Shown one piece after another: positions 1-9,671 of a stretch of DNA of 64,000 nucleotides. How positions within the stretch are numbered: the stretch's first letter is position 1; each line of letters opens with the position of its first letter. Position numbers and translations under genes: made by a program. The stretch comes from Oceanobacillus manasiensis (lineage in GTDB: Bacteria; Bacillota; Bacilli; Bacillales; Amphibacillaceae). Below the pieces are notes generated by a model. That model ran no database searches. It was not told the DNA's origin and saw nothing but the letters and a program-made list of their open reading frames with translations. The stretch spans positions 558,001 to 622,000 of the forward strand of contig NZ_CCDL010000002.1 of the NCBI RefSeq assembly GCF_000724085.1, given 5' to 3'.

Positions 1-1715
1 TTAATGGCAAGCTTCTTCGTGTTAAAAGTCGGCCGCTTATAATTATTCATCTCACTAACTGTAGCAAAGGTTTGAAGTACATCTATTCGACTGACGATAT
101 CAGCCAAGTATTGAATCTCTGGGATATGTTGTTTAATTTTTTCTCGAATTTCTAAAAAGAGTTGGTATTCTAGATCAACGCTCTTTTCTTCTGCTTCTAA
201 TATAAGTTGTTCTTTTTCTTTTAATTCAGGGGTGATGAACCTTTCTGCATTGGTTAATGTTTGTTTCCGTTCATATTTATTCTCGGGTAGTAGGTGAAGG
301 TTCGCCCGTGTTACCTCAATATAATAACCAAAGACCCGATTATAGCCGATCTTCAAGGATTTAATATTTGTCTCCTGTTTTTCTCTCTTTTCTAGTTCGG
401 CGATCCACTGTTTACCATTTCTGGAAGCATAACGGTACGTATCAAGTTGCTCGTTATACCCATCTTTAATAATAGATCCTTCTTTTATAGAAATAGGTGG
501 ATTGTCTACTAAACTATCATTTAATAATGCTACTAAATGTTCTGGATATCGTAAATCATTTGCAAGGTTCCCAATTTCTTTTTGTCCTATTTGATTCAAG
601 GTATCCCTAATGGCTGGGATCTTTTCTAGTGACAACTTTAATTGCTGAAGATCTCTAGCATTAACATTTCCAAAAGCAATCCTACCAGCAAGCCTTTCAA
701 GGTCATAGACTGATTTTAATGTCTCTCTTAAAGTATCTCTTTCTAAAAAATGTTCATAGAATGCTGTTACTGCTTCCAGTCTGTCCTCGATTTTATCCTT
801 ATTTAATAAAGGACGTTCGAGCCATTTTTTTAGCATGCGAGATCCCATTGCCGTTACGGTCTTGTCTAAAACCCAAAGCAGGCTTCCTTGCTTTCCCTTT
901 TTCATAATAGTTTCGGTCAATTCAAGATTTCGTTTAGAGTACATATCCAGTGAAAGATAATTTCTTCGGTCAATAATCTCCGCTTGTTGTAAATGACCAA
1001 GGGATCGCTTTTGCGTATCCTGCACATAATTAAGTAGTCTACTAAACGCTGTCATTAACCTTTCATCATTCAAATTTTCACTAAGATCACGATATTCCGC
1101 ACTAAATTTAACCTCATCTTGGTAGGACAAGGTCACCTGTAAGCGTGTTCGAAGCTGACTTTGCAGTCCTTCAGGAAGAGATGATGGAATCACGATTTCT
1201 TTAATAGGTTGATTGTATAATTCATGAATGACCGCATCAAACCCCTCCTCAATAAGGGCAAGTCGATTTTCTCCTGTAGACAAGTCATTATACGCAATTA
1301 CAAACGTTCCATCTTCAAAGTGAGAAAGACTTGCGATATAATTATTTTCTCCTTCTGTAAGCATCGCGCTCTCCATGACTGTACCAGGCGTTACAAGTTG
1401 AACGACCTCTCTTTTCACGACTCCCTTAGCGGTTTTCGGGTCTTCCACTTGCTCACAAATCGCTACTTTATAACCTTTTTCTACAAGTGTTTTTATATAA
1501 TTTGCCGCAGCATGGTAAGGGACACCACACATTGGAATTGGTTCTTTTTGTCCAGAGTCTCTCTTGGTTAGGGTTATCTCTAACTCTCTCGCAGCTTCTA
1601 TTGCATCATTAAAAAACATCTCATAAAAATCGCCTAACCTAAAAAATAGAAAGGCATCTTTATAAGCTGCTTTTATTTGTAAATATTGCTCCATCATGGG
1701 TGTATGCTTTGCCAT
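1..1715 (-). CDS. mutS: DNA mismatch repair protein MutS (N-terminal two thirds; 3' end outside window)
   Basis: MutS recognises mismatched bases and recruits MutL. The frame starts MAKHTPMMEQYLQIK with an ATG at 1715 preceded by a strong GGAGG about 6 bases upstream, and stays open to position 1, so the C-terminal ATPase/dimerisation part is cut off by the window edge. Visible are the mismatch-binding domain (FFRLGDFYEMFFNDA, with the Phe-x-Glu motif that stacks on the mismatch), the connector domain, and the core/clamp region (GYNRVFGYYIEVT). It follows cotE in the same direction, as in Bacillus subtilis, where mutL comes next. Identification is very sure; completeness cannot be judged. Confidence 0.97.
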   Translation of the reverse strand, partial: MAKHTPMMEQYLQIKAAYKDAFLFFRLGDFYEMFFNDAIEAARELEITLTKRDSGQKEPIPMCGVPYHAAANYIKTLVEKGYKVAICEQVEDPKTAKGVVKREVVQLVTPGTVMESAMLTEGENNYIASLSHFEDGTFVIAYNDLSTGENRLALIEEGFDAVIHELYNQPIKEIVIPSSLPEGLQSQLRTRLQVTLSYQDEVKFSAEYRDLSENLNDERLMTAFSRLLNYVQDTQKRSLGHLQQAEIIDRRNYLSLDMYSKRNLELTETIMKKGKQGSLLWVLDKTVTAMGSRMLKKWLERPLLNKDKIEDRLEAVTAFYEHFLERDTLRETLKSVYDLERLAGRIAFGNVNARDLQQLKLSLEKIPAIRDTLNQIGQKEIGNLANDLRYPEHLVALLNDSLVDNPPISIKEGSIIKDGYNEQLDTYRYASRNGKQWIAELEKREKQETNIKSLKIGYNRVFGYYIEVTRANLHLLPENKYERKQTLTNAERFITPELKEKEQLILEAEEKSVDLEYQLFLEIREKIKQHIPEIQYLADIVSRIDVLQTFATVSEMNNYKRPTFNTKKLAI

Positions 1716-1862
1716 GTTTCATCCTCCAAAACTACTTTATACTAAGTTATATTATAGCATATACACCCTTTCTCATACGAATTTCCAAAAAAGCTACTTC
1801 TTCTGGCTGTATATTGCCTTTACCATCGGGTAACAAGAAATGTGCATGTCCAAGTGTACATG

Positions 1863-1899
1863 ACAAAAAATTACGAGAGAGGTTATCCCTCGTAATTTT
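1863..1899 (-). terminator. Intrinsic terminator after cotE
   Basis: An 11-bp stem (AAAATTACGAG with CTCGTAATTTT) begins just past the cotE stop and is followed on the minus strand by a T-rich tract. It separates cotE from mutS, implying that mutS is transcribed from a later promoter or by read-through. Confidence 0.8.
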
Positions 1900-1901
1900 C
1901 A

Positions 1902-2465
1902 TTAGTCTTTATGGTGAAGAAAATCTGGTTCAACTTGCTCTAGTTCATCATCAGTCAACTCAAAGTCCCAGTTGTCATCATCGTCATCATAACTGTTTTC
2001 ATTAGGATCAACGCGGACAGCAATTTTGGTTTCACCAATAATCTGCACAACAAACTCTCTTTCAATCTCTACGACAATCTTGTGTCCCTTGCTAGCAATT
2101 TTACATTCCAAGCAATTTGGCTGCTGTGTAACCTTTGCAATTACATCAAACTCATCATTGATACAATTATTATCTTTAACAGATAGTGGAATTAAATCCG
2201 TGTAGGTAACTCTTTCTGTTACAACCTCTGTTTTGGTATTATCATTATAGGAATACCATACGTTGATATCGTAGCTCCCATTAATTTCTACCGTGTCTTC
2301 AGACTTTTTCTTCGCATTGTATAAATGATTGATCACCCAGCAACCTAAGATGCTTGATGGTCTATGAGATGGCGTAATGGAATGTGAAGCTTGCGTAAAC
2401 TTTTTTCCTTTTCCACAAACGGCTTTTGTAATGATTTCTCTATAGTCTTTTTCAAGAAAAGTCAT
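1902..2465 (-). CDS. cotE: Outer spore coat morphogenetic protein CotE
   Basis: CotE is made in the mother cell and assembles on the forespore to anchor the outer coat. The product (188 aa; B. subtilis CotE is 181 aa) contains the family core [53 protein letters not shown] and TQQPNCLE, and ends in an acidic tail with a run of five Asp before [16 protein letters not shown] chose the ATG at 2465 because GAGGAGGT lies about 10 bases before it; an upstream in-frame start would put this ribosome site inside the gene. It lies between ricA and mutS as in other Bacillaceae. The family is certain; only the start is open to doubt. Confidence 0.96.
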   Translation of the reverse strand: MTFLEKDYREIITKAVCGKGKKFTQASHSITPSHRPSSILGCWVINHLYNAKKKSEDTVEINGSYDINVWYSYNDNTKTEVVTERVTYTDLIPLSVKDNNCINDEFDVIAKVTQQPNCLECKIASKGHKIVVEIEREFVVQIIGETKIAVRVDPNENSYDDDDDNWDFELTDDELEQVEPDFLHHKD

Positions 2466-2492
2466 AATTACTTTTACCTCCTCTTTTTTCAT

Positions 2493-2523
2493 TCTCATTT
2501 TATGCAAGACAAATACCTAAAGT
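2493..2523 (-). promoter_or_regulatory. Possible sigma-K-type promoter for cotE
   Basis: On the minus strand an AC is followed 17 bases later by CATAAAATG, close to the mother-cell sigma-K pattern (AC, N16, CATAnnnTA) but with TG instead of TA at the end. cotE is known to be transcribed by mother-cell sigma factors in B. subtilis. The match is partial, so this is a weak call. Confidence 0.3.
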
Positions 2524-2596
2524 GCATAAGTTATTTGATGAAATTAAGAAAAGTATTTAGTTTCGGTTGATTAAGAAGGCGTGGTGTGAGTTTAAA

Positions 2597-2629
2597 ATAA
2601 AAAAAGGAAGAGGGCATAATGCCTCTTCC
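2597..2629 (-). terminator. Intrinsic terminator after ricA
   Basis: GGAAGAGG pairs with CCTCTTCC around a short loop, followed on the minus strand by seven T. It closes the miaB-ricA unit and separates it from the sporulation gene cotE. Confidence 0.85.
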
Positions 2630-2638
2630 AATATATAA

Positions 2639-3067
2639 TTAGTTACCACAACTGTGATTCTTTTTTGCTTTTGAGCCAGTTTCTCCTGCAAGAAGGTCGC
2701 CACCAGTCGATTCAATAACATTATTCGTAACTTCCCTTGCAATAGTGCCTGACACTAATTGTAATACATCATTTACAACAATTTGTGTTTCTTTAAATTC
2801 CTGAACAACTGGAATTTCATCAATCTCACCTTGCAACCTGTCAATCTCTTCTTCAATACGTTTTAAAGCTTCTCTTTTTTCGTAAGCTTGGAAGTTCACT
2901 GCTTGTTTCTGCAATGCTTTTATCTTCGTAATTAGCTTCTGTACTTTTTGGTTTTCATTTATTTTTGCTTCAACTTGCTTAAAACGATCGATTTCTTCTG
3001 TATTTGCAAGCATCGAAGCGAGTTTTTTCGCTTCCTCTAATACTTGCGAACGTGTGTATTCCGCCAT
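2639..3067 (-). CDS. ricA: RicA (YmcA), subunit of the Ric (Y) complex acting with RNase Y
   Basis: RicA works with RicF (YlbF) and RicT (YaaT) in a complex that stimulates RNase Y mRNA maturation and affects biofilm formation, competence and sporulation in B. subtilis. The 142-aa product is a mostly helical protein of the YlbF/YmcA family; typical stretches are EEIDRFKQVEAKINEN, KIKALQKQAVN and STGGDLLAGETGSK. It ends NHSCGN, keeping the single C-terminal Cys of RicA (the complex carries iron-sulfur clusters). It starts one base after the miaB stop with a GAGGTG site, so the two are translationally coupled. Its partner rny lies about 3.5 kb upstream. Confidence 0.95.
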   Translation of the reverse strand: MAEYTRSQVLEEAKKLASMLANTEEIDRFKQVEAKINENQKVQKLITKIKALQKQAVNFQAYEKREALKRIEEEIDRLQGEIDEIPVVQEFKETQIVVNDVLQLVSGTIAREVTNNVIESTGGDLLAGETGSKAKKNHSCGN

Positions 3068-3068
3068 A

Positions 3069-4637
3069 TTAATTCACCTCAACTGTATTTTCTACCATCA
3101 CGCCATTTAAAGACCATGTTTTTGTATCCGTTACTTCTACTTCGACAATACTACCAATTGCAGATTTTGGTCCTTTAAAATTAACTAACTTGTTTTTCTC
3201 CGTATATCCCGCTAACACATCAGGGTCTTTCTTACTCTCCCCTTCTACAAGAACTTTTACTGTTTTATTTTTATACGTTTTCATGGATTCGGCCGATTGC
3301 TTATTTACAAGATCATTTAAACGATATAGGCGTTGCTTTTTCACTTCTTCAGGTACATCGTCTTTTTTCCTAGCAGCTGGTGTTCCCTCACGTGGTGAAT
3401 AGATAAATGTATAAGCAGCCTCAAAACCAACTTCTTCCACTAATGTCATGGTTTCCTCGAATTGCTCATCTGTTTCATTTGGGAAGCCAACAATAATATC
3501 AGTGGTCAATGTTGCATTTGGCATTGCAATACGAATTTTTCTTACGAGTTCAAGATATTCTTCACGTGTATACTTTCGGTTCATTTTCTTTAAGATTTCA
3601 CTGCTTCCAGATTGAACTGGCAGGTGAATGTGATCAAGTAGATTACCACCTTTGGCCAGCACTTCAATTAAACGGTCATCAAAATCACGCGGATGGGAAG
3701 TAGTAAAGCGAACGCGTGGGATATCAATCTTGTGCATATCATTCATTAAGTCACCAAGACCATACGTGACGTCTTCAAAATCTTTTCCATATGCGTTAAC
3801 GTTTTGCCCTAATAACGTTACTTCCTGATAACCTTGTGCTGCTAGGTGTCGCACTTCCTGTATAATATCTTCAGGTCTGCGACTTCTTTCCTTACCGCGA
3901 GTCATGGGAACAATACAATAGGTACAAAACTTATCACATCCATACATGATATTTACCCATGCCTTAATTTTCCCTTTCCTTGCTTTTGGAAGATTCTCTA
4001 TGACGTCGCCTTCTTTAGACCACACCTCTATAATCTTTTCTTTACCAAACATTGCTTCTTTTACTAAGTGTGGTAAACGATGAATATTATGGGTACCGAA
4101 AATTAAGTCTACGTGCTGGTGCTTTTTAAGTATGCGGTTTACAACGGATTCTTCTTGTGACATACATCCACAAACACCTAATATAAGATCAGGTTTTTCT
4201 AGTTTCAAAGGTTTTAAATGACCAATTTCACCAAACCCCTTATTCTCCGCATTTTCTCTAATGGCACAAGTATTTAATAAGATAATATCTGCTTCATTCG
4301 TATCAGAGGTCGACTCATACCCCATTTCGGTTAAGATCCCTGCCATTACTTCAGTATCGTGCTCGTTCATTTGACAGCCATATGTACGTATTAAAAATTT
4401 CTTTCCTTCACCAACGCGCTCCATGTCTTCCGGGATAGCAAAGTCATAGTGAACGTTTACTTTGTCTCGTCCACGCTTCCGAGCCTTATTTAGATTAGGT
4501 GGTTCATAAGTAGTTTCAAAGTATTTCGCGAAATCAGCACTCGTTTTTTCCTGTAAAGGCTTCTCCTGTCCGGATTTTCTGTCCGCGGCATCTACCTGGT
4601 TAATTTGCGACTGTTCTTTTCGTTGCTGTTCATTCAT
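3069..4637 (-). CDS. miaB: tRNA-2-methylthio-N6-dimethylallyladenosine synthase MiaB
   Basis: MiaB adds a methylthio group to i6A37 of tRNAs reading UNN codons. The 522-aa product has an N-terminal extension of about 80 residues, the UPF0004 domain with cluster cysteines at about 88, 124 and 158 ([24 protein letters not shown]), a radical-SAM CxxxCxxC motif at about 234-241 (GCDKFCTYC), and a C-terminal TRAM domain. The ATG at 4637 has AAAGGAG upstream. It is followed directly by ricA. Upstream, where tdh and kbl sit in B. subtilis, there is only a 520-bp non-coding stretch with a repeat. Confidence 0.98.
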   Translation of the reverse strand: MNEQQRKEQSQINQVDAADRKSGQEKPLQEKTSADFAKYFETTYEPPNLNKARKRGRDKVNVHYDFAIPEDMERVGEGKKFLIRTYGCQMNEHDTEVMAGILTEMGYESTSDTNEADIILLNTCAIRENAENKGFGEIGHLKPLKLEKPDLILGVCGCMSQEESVVNRILKKHQHVDLIFGTHNIHRLPHLVKEAMFGKEKIIEVWSKEGDVIENLPKARKGKIKAWVNIMYGCDKFCTYCIVPMTRGKERSRRPEDIIQEVRHLAAQGYQEVTLLGQNVNAYGKDFEDVTYGLGDLMNDMHKIDIPRVRFTTSHPRDFDDRLIEVLAKGGNLLDHIHLPVQSGSSEILKKMNRKYTREEYLELVRKIRIAMPNATLTTDIIVGFPNETDEQFEETMTLVEEVGFEAAYTFIYSPREGTPAARKKDDVPEEVKKQRLYRLNDLVNKQSAESMKTYKNKTVKVLVEGESKKDPDVLAGYTEKNKLVNFKGPKSAIGSIVEVEVTDTKTWSLNGVMVENTVEVN

Positions 4638-4731
4638 TTAAAAGACTCCTTTCGTGTGTTGCCACATCAAACTATACCTATACAATACTACAGTATAAAT
4701 GGTACAAGCAAAATATACAATATTATTAAAC

Positions 4732-5014
4732 AAAAGCGTAGAGCGCCTGTTTAAAAACGTAGCGACTGGAGTAAATCAACTGAGATAAAGGAATTATGCC
4801 CCTGCAAAAGGGGTATGTCGGCGTTGGCCGGCAAGGCCGATTTTAGTCCGACCTACTTTAATTTAGAAATCGATAATGACTTTCACCTCTCTGGGTATAA
4901 GTGCGACCAAGCCTCTGGTTAACACCAGTCGGCAAGTCTTCTATATCGTAAGGCAATTTGCGAAGTAGCCTAGTTTTTGGCGCTCGAATCTAGACGATCA
5001 AAAGCGGAGAGCGC
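4732..5014. repeat. Interspersed intergenic repeat flanked by 15-bp direct repeats
   Basis: The 520-bp space between miaB and spoVS has no plausible gene. It holds a block bounded by near-identical direct repeats, AAAAGCGTAGAGCGC at 4732-4746 and AAAAGCGGAGAGCGC at 5000-5014, with GC-rich short hairpins inside, such as TCGGC...GCCGA around 4828. Its composition is richer in G and C than the flanks. A truncated relative lies near 13446. This looks like a dispersed small repeat family of the kind found between genes in Bacillaceae, but I cannot name the family. Confidence 0.6.
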
Positions 5015-5104
5015 GAGATGGGAGTGGGGCTGTTTTTTTGGAGCGTTTAAATTAGAAGATACTATTTTGTCACTAACATATACTTTAAAACAAAATAATT
5101 TTCA

Positions 5105-5141
5105 TAGAAAAAATAAAAACCTCCCTGGATCTCGGGGAGGT
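5105..5141 (-). terminator. Intrinsic terminator after spoVS
   Basis: CCTCCCC and GGGAGG form a GC-rich stem on the minus strand, followed by TTTTTATTTTTT, starting about 20 bases past the spoVS stop. Confidence 0.9.
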
Positions 5142-5158
5142 AAATAATCTACTATTAT

Positions 5159-5419
5159 TTATCTAGGTTCTACAATAAGCTTAATGGCTGTTCTTTCTTC
5201 ATTATCAATCATAATATCTGTAAATGCAGGAATACATATTAAGTCCACGCCACTTGGTGCTACAAATCCTCTTGCAATAGCTACAGCTTTTACGGATTGG
5301 TTTAATGCACCCGCCCCGATTGCTTGAATTTCTGCTGAGCCACGTTCTCTTAGGACATTCGCAAGTGCGCCTGCTACTGAATTTGGACTTGATTTAGCTG
5401 AAACCTTTAATACTTCCAT
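5159..5419 (-). CDS. spoVS: Stage V sporulation protein SpoVS
   Basis: SpoVS is a small Alba-like protein needed for spore coat and core maturation in B. subtilis; its molecular activity is not settled. The 86-aa product is the exact family length and extremely conserved (MEVLKVSAKSSPNSVAGALA, GAGALNQSVKAVAIARG, IDNEERTAIKLIVEPR). An AGGAGG site precedes the ATG at 5419. It follows ymdB and ends in its own terminator. The usual downstream neighbours tdh-kbl are absent. Confidence 0.98.
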   Translation of the reverse strand: MEVLKVSAKSSPNSVAGALANVLRERGSAEIQAIGAGALNQSVKAVAIARGFVAPSGVDLICIPAFTDIMIDNEERTAIKLIVEPR

Positions 5420-5521
5420 TACTAGTACCTCCTTTATTGGCTATTGTAGTTCTATTGCTACTATATTCTTGGAGATGTTAGCTTATTACAGTATGGACAA
5501 ATAATTCAAAGAATCAATGAA

Positions 5522-6319
5522 TCAACCAAAAAAAGGGTGATCTTCGTTAATTATGATCCGCTCTACATTAGTAGATTTCCCACTATTCTTGTCAATTGAA
5601 ACCACTAAGCCATTTAATTGTGTTCTTCCCTCTTTTGTGATTTCAAAACGTACCGGCATGGATGTGAGAAACCTTTTAATTACAGCCTCCCTATTAACTC
5701 CAAGGATTCCGTCATATGGCCCAGTCATCCCAACATCTGAAATATATGCTGTACCTTTTGGTAATATCCTTTCGTCTGCTGTTTGTGTATGCGTATGGGT
5801 TCCGACGATAGCACTTACCCTTCCATCTACATACCATCCCATTGCTTGCTTTTCACTGGTTGCTTCTCCATGAAAGTCGACAAAAATAATGTTAGTCCGC
5901 TGTTTTGCCTCTTCAATTAGAAGATCCATTTTTGTAAAAGGATCATCAATGGCCGGCAAAAATGTGCGACCTTGCATATTAATAACGGCTATTTCTGTAC
6001 CATTAATATTCAAATATACTATCCCTTTTCCTGGATTGTTTTCTGGAAAGTTCGCTGGACGAATCATGTATTTCGCTTCATCAATAAACTCAAAGATCTC
6101 TTTCTTATCCCATGTATGGTTTCCCATCGTAACGACTTGTGCGCCCCATTCTAAAAATTGCTTATAAATTTTCTCAGTTATTCCTTTACCAGACGCTGCA
6201 TTTTCTCCATTAATTATCGTAACAGTTGGGCGATATTTCTCTTTTAGTTTTGGTAAATACTCTTGCACCATATCTCTTCCTGGCGAACCTACGACATCAC
6301 CAATAAATAGTATTTTCAT
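5522..6319 (-). CDS. ymdB: YmdB, metallophosphoesterase (2',3'-cyclic nucleotide phosphodiesterase)
   Basis: YmdB hydrolyses 2',3'-cyclic nucleotides and, in B. subtilis, influences the switch between motility and biofilm and the abundance of many mRNAs. The 265-aa product (family length about 264) shows the metal-ligand motifs in order: GDVVGSPGRD (residues 7-16), NGENAA, GNHTWD, DFHGEATSEKQ and GTHTHTQTAD. It is cytosolic, with no signal peptide. It lies directly downstream of rny, as in other Bacillaceae, which fits a shared role in RNA metabolism. A rny terminator lies between the two, so it may have its own promoter. Confidence 0.96.
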   Translation of the reverse strand: MKILFIGDVVGSPGRDMVQEYLPKLKEKYRPTVTIINGENAASGKGITEKIYKQFLEWGAQVVTMGNHTWDKKEIFEFIDEAKYMIRPANFPENNPGKGIVYLNINGTEIAVINMQGRTFLPAIDDPFTKMDLLIEEAKQRTNIIFVDFHGEATSEKQAMGWYVDGRVSAIVGTHTHTQTADERILPKGTAYISDVGMTGPYDGILGVNREAVIKRFLTSMPVRFEITKEGRTQLNGLVVSIDKNSGKSTNVERIIINEDHPFFG

Positions 6320-6470
6320 AACTCGTTCATCCTATCTCTATTAGATATATTTAGTTTTTCATATATGATTACCGTTGTCAAAATGTAGCTGATTTTCTAG
6401 ACACCTAAAAAAGCAAACAATCATACTGGATTAGGTGACATGATTTTAGTAAGTTCTTTCTTCTCAAATA

Positions 6471-6498
6471 AAAAAAGCGGTCAATGACCGCTTTTTTT
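6471..6498. terminator. Intrinsic terminator after rny (bidirectional shape)
   Basis: AGCGGTCA pairs with TGACCGCT; the stem is flanked by A-tracts on one side and T-tracts on the other, so it can act on either strand. It starts 14 bases after the rny stop. Confidence 0.9.
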
Positions 6499-6511
6499 GA
6501 GAAGCTATACA

Positions 6512-8074
6512 TTATTTTGCATATTCAACTGATCTGGTTTCTCTAATTACCGTAACTTTAATGTGTCCTGGGTAATCAAGTTCACCTTCAATTCGTTTTC
6601 TAATATCTCTAGCAATACGAACTGATTCGATATCATCTATTTCGTCAGGTTTTACCATGATTCGAATTTCTCGACCTGCTTGAATAGCAAAAGATTTTTC
6701 TACTCCTGTAAATGATTCAGAAATCTCTTCTAGCTTCTCAAGCCTTTTAATGTAATTCTCAAGTGTTTCACTTCTTGCACCAGGTCTAGCAGCAGAAAGT
6801 GCATCTGCAGCAGCTACAAGGACAGAAATGATAGAAGTAGGTTCCTCATCACCATGATGTGAAGCAATTGAGTTAATCACAACTTCGTGCTCTTTGTATT
6901 TCATAGCTAGTTCTTTTCCGATCTCGACATGACTACCTTCTACTTCATGGTCAATCGCTTTACCGATGTCATGCAGTAATCCGGCTCTTCTAGCCAATGT
7001 TTCATCTTCTCCTAATTCAGCTGCAAGCAAACCAGACAAATAAGCAACTTCTGTTGAATGCTTCAAGACATTTTGTCCATAGCTTGTACGATATTTCAGT
7101 CGACCAAGTATTTTCACTAGATCTGGATGGAGACCATGAACGCCAACTTCGAATGTTGTTTCTTCACCAATCTCTCTTATATATTCGTCCACTTCACGTC
7201 TAGATTTATCCACCATTTCCTCAATTCTCGCAGGGTGAATTCTTCCATCCTGTACGAGCTTTTCAAGTGCCAAACGTGCAGTTTCGCGTCGAATTGGATC
7301 AAATCCAGATAGAATTACCGCTTCAGGTGTATCGTCTATAATTAGATCAATTCCAGTCAATGTTTCCAGTGTACGTATATTGCGTCCTTCTCTACCAATA
7401 ATACGTCCTTTCATTTCATCATTTGGAAGATTCACTACAGAAACGGTTGTTTCCGCAACGTGGTCTGCTGCGCAGCGTTGCAGGGCAAGGGATAAAATGT
7501 TCTTCGCCTTCTTGTCTGCTTCTTCCTTCGCTCGATTCTCAGCTTCTTTAATCATAAGTGCAGACTCATGTGCAACATCTTTTTCAATACGCTCTAAGAT
7601 AACCTGTCTAGCTTGGTCGGTCGTGTATCCTGAAATGCGTTCAAGCTCTGTTTGCTGCTCCTGCTTCATAGCTTCCACTTTGCTTTCCATTTCTTCAATT
7701 TGTTGTTGTTTTTCTGTTAGTGACTGTTCTCTTTTCTCTAACATGAGCTCACGCTTGTCTAATGTATCACTTTTTCTGTCCAGATTTTCTTCTTTTTGCA
7801 TCAGACGATTTTCTTGCTTCTGTACATCTAAGCGACGTTCCCGCAACTCTTCTTCTGTCTGCTGACGAAGCTTATGGTTTTCATCCTTCGCCTCAAGAAG
7901 TGCCTCTTTTTTAGCGGCATCTGCATTTCGATGTGCTTCATCCACTATTTGTTTAGCTAAGGTTTCTGCACTGGAGATCTTAGCTTCAGCAATAGATTTA
8001 CGAATCCAATAACCAACAACAATACCGACGATTAGAAGCAAAATGGAGATGATTATAAAGATAGAATTGTCCAT
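6512..8074 (-). CDS. rny: Ribonuclease Y
   Basis: RNase Y is the membrane-anchored endoribonuclease that begins mRNA decay in B. subtilis. The 520-aa product has exactly the family length. In order: an N-terminal membrane segment (residues about 3-24, [19 protein letters not shown]), a long charged coiled coil (about 30-200), a KH RNA-binding domain ([17 protein letters not shown]), and an HD domain with the catalytic [10 protein letters not shown] near residue 365. It has a good upstream sigma-A promoter and its own terminator. Its accessory factor RicA is encoded downstream in the same region. Confidence 0.98.
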   Translation of the reverse strand: MDNSIFIIISILLLIVGIVVGYWIRKSIAEAKISSAETLAKQIVDEAHRNADAAKKEALLEAKDENHKLRQQTEEELRERRLDVQKQENRLMQKEENLDRKSDTLDKRELMLEKREQSLTEKQQQIEEMESKVEAMKQEQQTELERISGYTTDQARQVILERIEKDVAHESALMIKEAENRAKEEADKKAKNILSLALQRCAADHVAETTVSVVNLPNDEMKGRIIGREGRNIRTLETLTGIDLIIDDTPEAVILSGFDPIRRETARLALEKLVQDGRIHPARIEEMVDKSRREVDEYIREIGEETTFEVGVHGLHPDLVKILGRLKYRTSYGQNVLKHSTEVAYLSGLLAAELGEDETLARRAGLLHDIGKAIDHEVEGSHVEIGKELAMKYKEHEVVINSIASHHGDEEPTSIISVLVAAADALSAARPGARSETLENYIKRLEKLEEISESFTGVEKSFAIQAGREIRIMVKPDEIDDIESVRIARDIRKRIEGELDYPGHIKVTVIRETRSVEYAK

Positions 8075-8190
8075 AATTTCACCTCCTATTGCTATTAAAT
8101 TTTACAAATCATTATTGTCGGCGTTTACCGTTTTCAAATGCTAAAGAACAATAATTCATATAATATAAATTATAAATTTATACATTTTTA

Positions 8191-8219
8191 ATTTTAATTG
8201 TCTATATAAGGAATGTCAA
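8191..8219 (-). promoter_or_regulatory. Sigma-A promoter for rny
   Basis: On the minus strand TTGACA (8214-8219) is separated by exactly 17 bases from TAAAAT (8191-8196), a near-consensus housekeeping promoter about 120 bases before the rny start. The rest of the 397-bp rny-recA gap holds the recA terminator and AT-rich sequence; pbpX, found here in B. subtilis, is absent. Confidence 0.85.
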
Positions 8220-8396
8220 GGAAACGTCACAAACTATTTACGTTCCCTTATATAATATAGAAGAAACACATTTAATTAGCTCTACATATTTTATTTTCCT
8301 CACGAATAATTCAGTTGTAAAGGCTTCTCATATAAATTAGGAGTGTGAATGGAAATACATTTCTATATCCTTAGTTTCATATACTTATATTCAAAA

Positions 8397-8444
8397 GAAA
8401 ACCGGACAAATTCGACACAGCTGTCGAATGATCGTCCGGTTTTC
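8397..8444. terminator. Intrinsic terminator after recA
   Basis: A long hairpin: GAAAACCGGAC pairs with GTCCGGTTTTC, enclosing a second inverted repeat TTCGAC/GTCGAA. The T-rich arms make it usable in both directions. Confidence 0.88.
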
Positions 8445-8471
8445 AAAACTAATTAAGAAAATGCTTCCTCT

Positions 8472-9506
8472 TTATACATCAAAGCTTTCCTGGCCAACCT
8501 CTTCTTCTTCATCAGGCTCCTCATCCAATTTATAATGTTGACGAATTGCCTCATGGATTTCTGCCATCATATCTGTATTTTCTTTTAGGAATTGCTTCGC
8601 ATTTTCGCGACCCTGTCCTAGTCTTTCTTCATTATAAGAATACCAAGCGCCACTTTTTAGTACGATGTCCAGATCTGATCCAATATCTAGGATTTCACCT
8701 TCTCTTGATATACCCTCACCATACATGATATCTACTTCTGCTTGTCTAAAAGGTGGAGCTACTTTATTTTTTACAACTTTAATTCTAGCTTTATTTCCCA
8801 TAATATCATTACCTTGTTTTAAGGTTTCCGCACGGCGAACTTCTAGTCTTACAGATGAATAGAATTTAAGTGCACGTCCACCTGGTGTCGTTTCAGGGTT
8901 ACCGAACATAACACCTACTTTCTCACGGATTTGGTTAATAAAGATAGCAGTCGTTTTTGATTTGTTAATCGCTCCAGATAGTTTTCTAAGTGCTTGAGAC
9001 ATTAGACGTGCTTGAAGACCGACGTGAGCGTCTCCCATTTCACCTTCTATTTCCGCTTTAGGTACAAGGGCAGCTACCGAATCCACTACTACGATATCTA
9101 CTGCACCACTTCGTACAAGAGCTTCTGCTATTTCCAATGCTTGTTCCCCGGTATCTGGCTGAGACAACAGTAATTCATCAATATTTACGCCTAAAGCCCG
9201 TGCGTAAATTGGATCAAGAGCATGCTCAGCATCAATAAAAGCAGCTTGTCCACCTTTTTGTTGAGCTTCAGCAATAGCATGTAAAGCAACAGTCGTTTTA
9301 CCTGAAGATTCAGGACCATATATTTCGATAACACGCCCGCGTGGATATCCCCCTATTCCTAAGGCCACATCTAAAGCTAGTGAGCCACTTGGAATGGTAG
9401 CAATCTTCCTTTGCTCCTGCTCACCCAATTTCATTATTGATCCTTTACCAAATTGCTTCTCTATTTGTCTAAGCGCCATATCTAACGCTTGTTTTCTATC
9501 ACTCAC
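8472..9506 (-). CDS. recA: Recombinase RecA
   Basis: RecA forms filaments on single-stranded DNA, drives strand exchange and triggers LexA self-cleavage. The product is 344 aa from the GTG at 9506, chosen because AAGGAGG lies 8 bases before it and the protein then begins [12 protein letters not shown] as in relatives; the longer frame from a TTG at 9524 would contain the ribosome site. Walker A GPESSGKT lies at residues 64-71, and DNA-binding loop L1/L2 stretches and an acidic C-terminus ([11 protein letters not shown]) are visible. It follows cinA, and a LexA box lies in the gap before it. Confidence 0.99.
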   Translation of the reverse strand: MSDRKQALDMALRQIEKQFGKGSIMKLGEQEQRKIATIPSGSLALDVALGIGGYPRGRVIEIYGPESSGKTTVALHAIAEAQQKGGQAAFIDAEHALDPIYARALGVNIDELLLSQPDTGEQALEIAEALVRSGAVDIVVVDSVAALVPKAEIEGEMGDAHVGLQARLMSQALRKLSGAINKSKTTAIFINQIREKVGVMFGNPETTPGGRALKFYSSVRLEVRRAETLKQGNDIMGNKARIKVVKNKVAPPFRQAEVDIMYGEGISREGEILDIGSDLDIVLKSGAWYSYNEERLGQGRENAKQFLKENTDMMAEIHEAIRQHYKLDEEPDEEEEVGQESFDV

Positions 9507-9574
9507 AACGTATTCCTCCTTCAATTCTTCTATTTACATCATACATTGTTTTTTTCCTTTTGCCAAGAAAAAAA

Positions 9575-9588
9575 CGAATAAATGTTCC
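9575..9588. promoter_or_regulatory. LexA (SOS) box upstream of recA
   Basis: The 14-mer CGAATAAATGTTCC matches the Bacillus LexA/DinR consensus CGAACRNRYGTTYC at 13 of 14 positions (T for C at position 5). It lies about 70 bases before the recA start codon, between cinA and recA, where an SOS-inducible recA promoter is expected. A possible -10 TATAGT with a weak TTGTTT -35 lies just upstream. Confidence 0.75.
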
Positions 9589-9671
9589 CTTTTTTTAAGT
9601 GTGTTCTATTGAGGAAAATATCATTTTACTATGTAAAGTAATACTATAATCAGTTTCTCTCCTAAAACAAG

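Noticed and set aside
4638-5158. Remnant of tdh or kbl between miaB and spoVS
   Set aside because: No stretch in any frame resembles threonine dehydrogenase or 2-amino-3-ketobutyrate ligase; the space contains a repeat instead.
5420-5521. Sigma-H promoter before spoVS
   Set aside because: A GAAT-like -10 is present but the matching -35 (RnAGGAwww) at the right distance is not; too weak to annotate.
7380-7865. 161-codon plus-strand frame opposite rny
   Set aside because: Reverse complement of the coiled-coil coding region; Ser/Phe/Cys-rich pseudo-protein without any family features.
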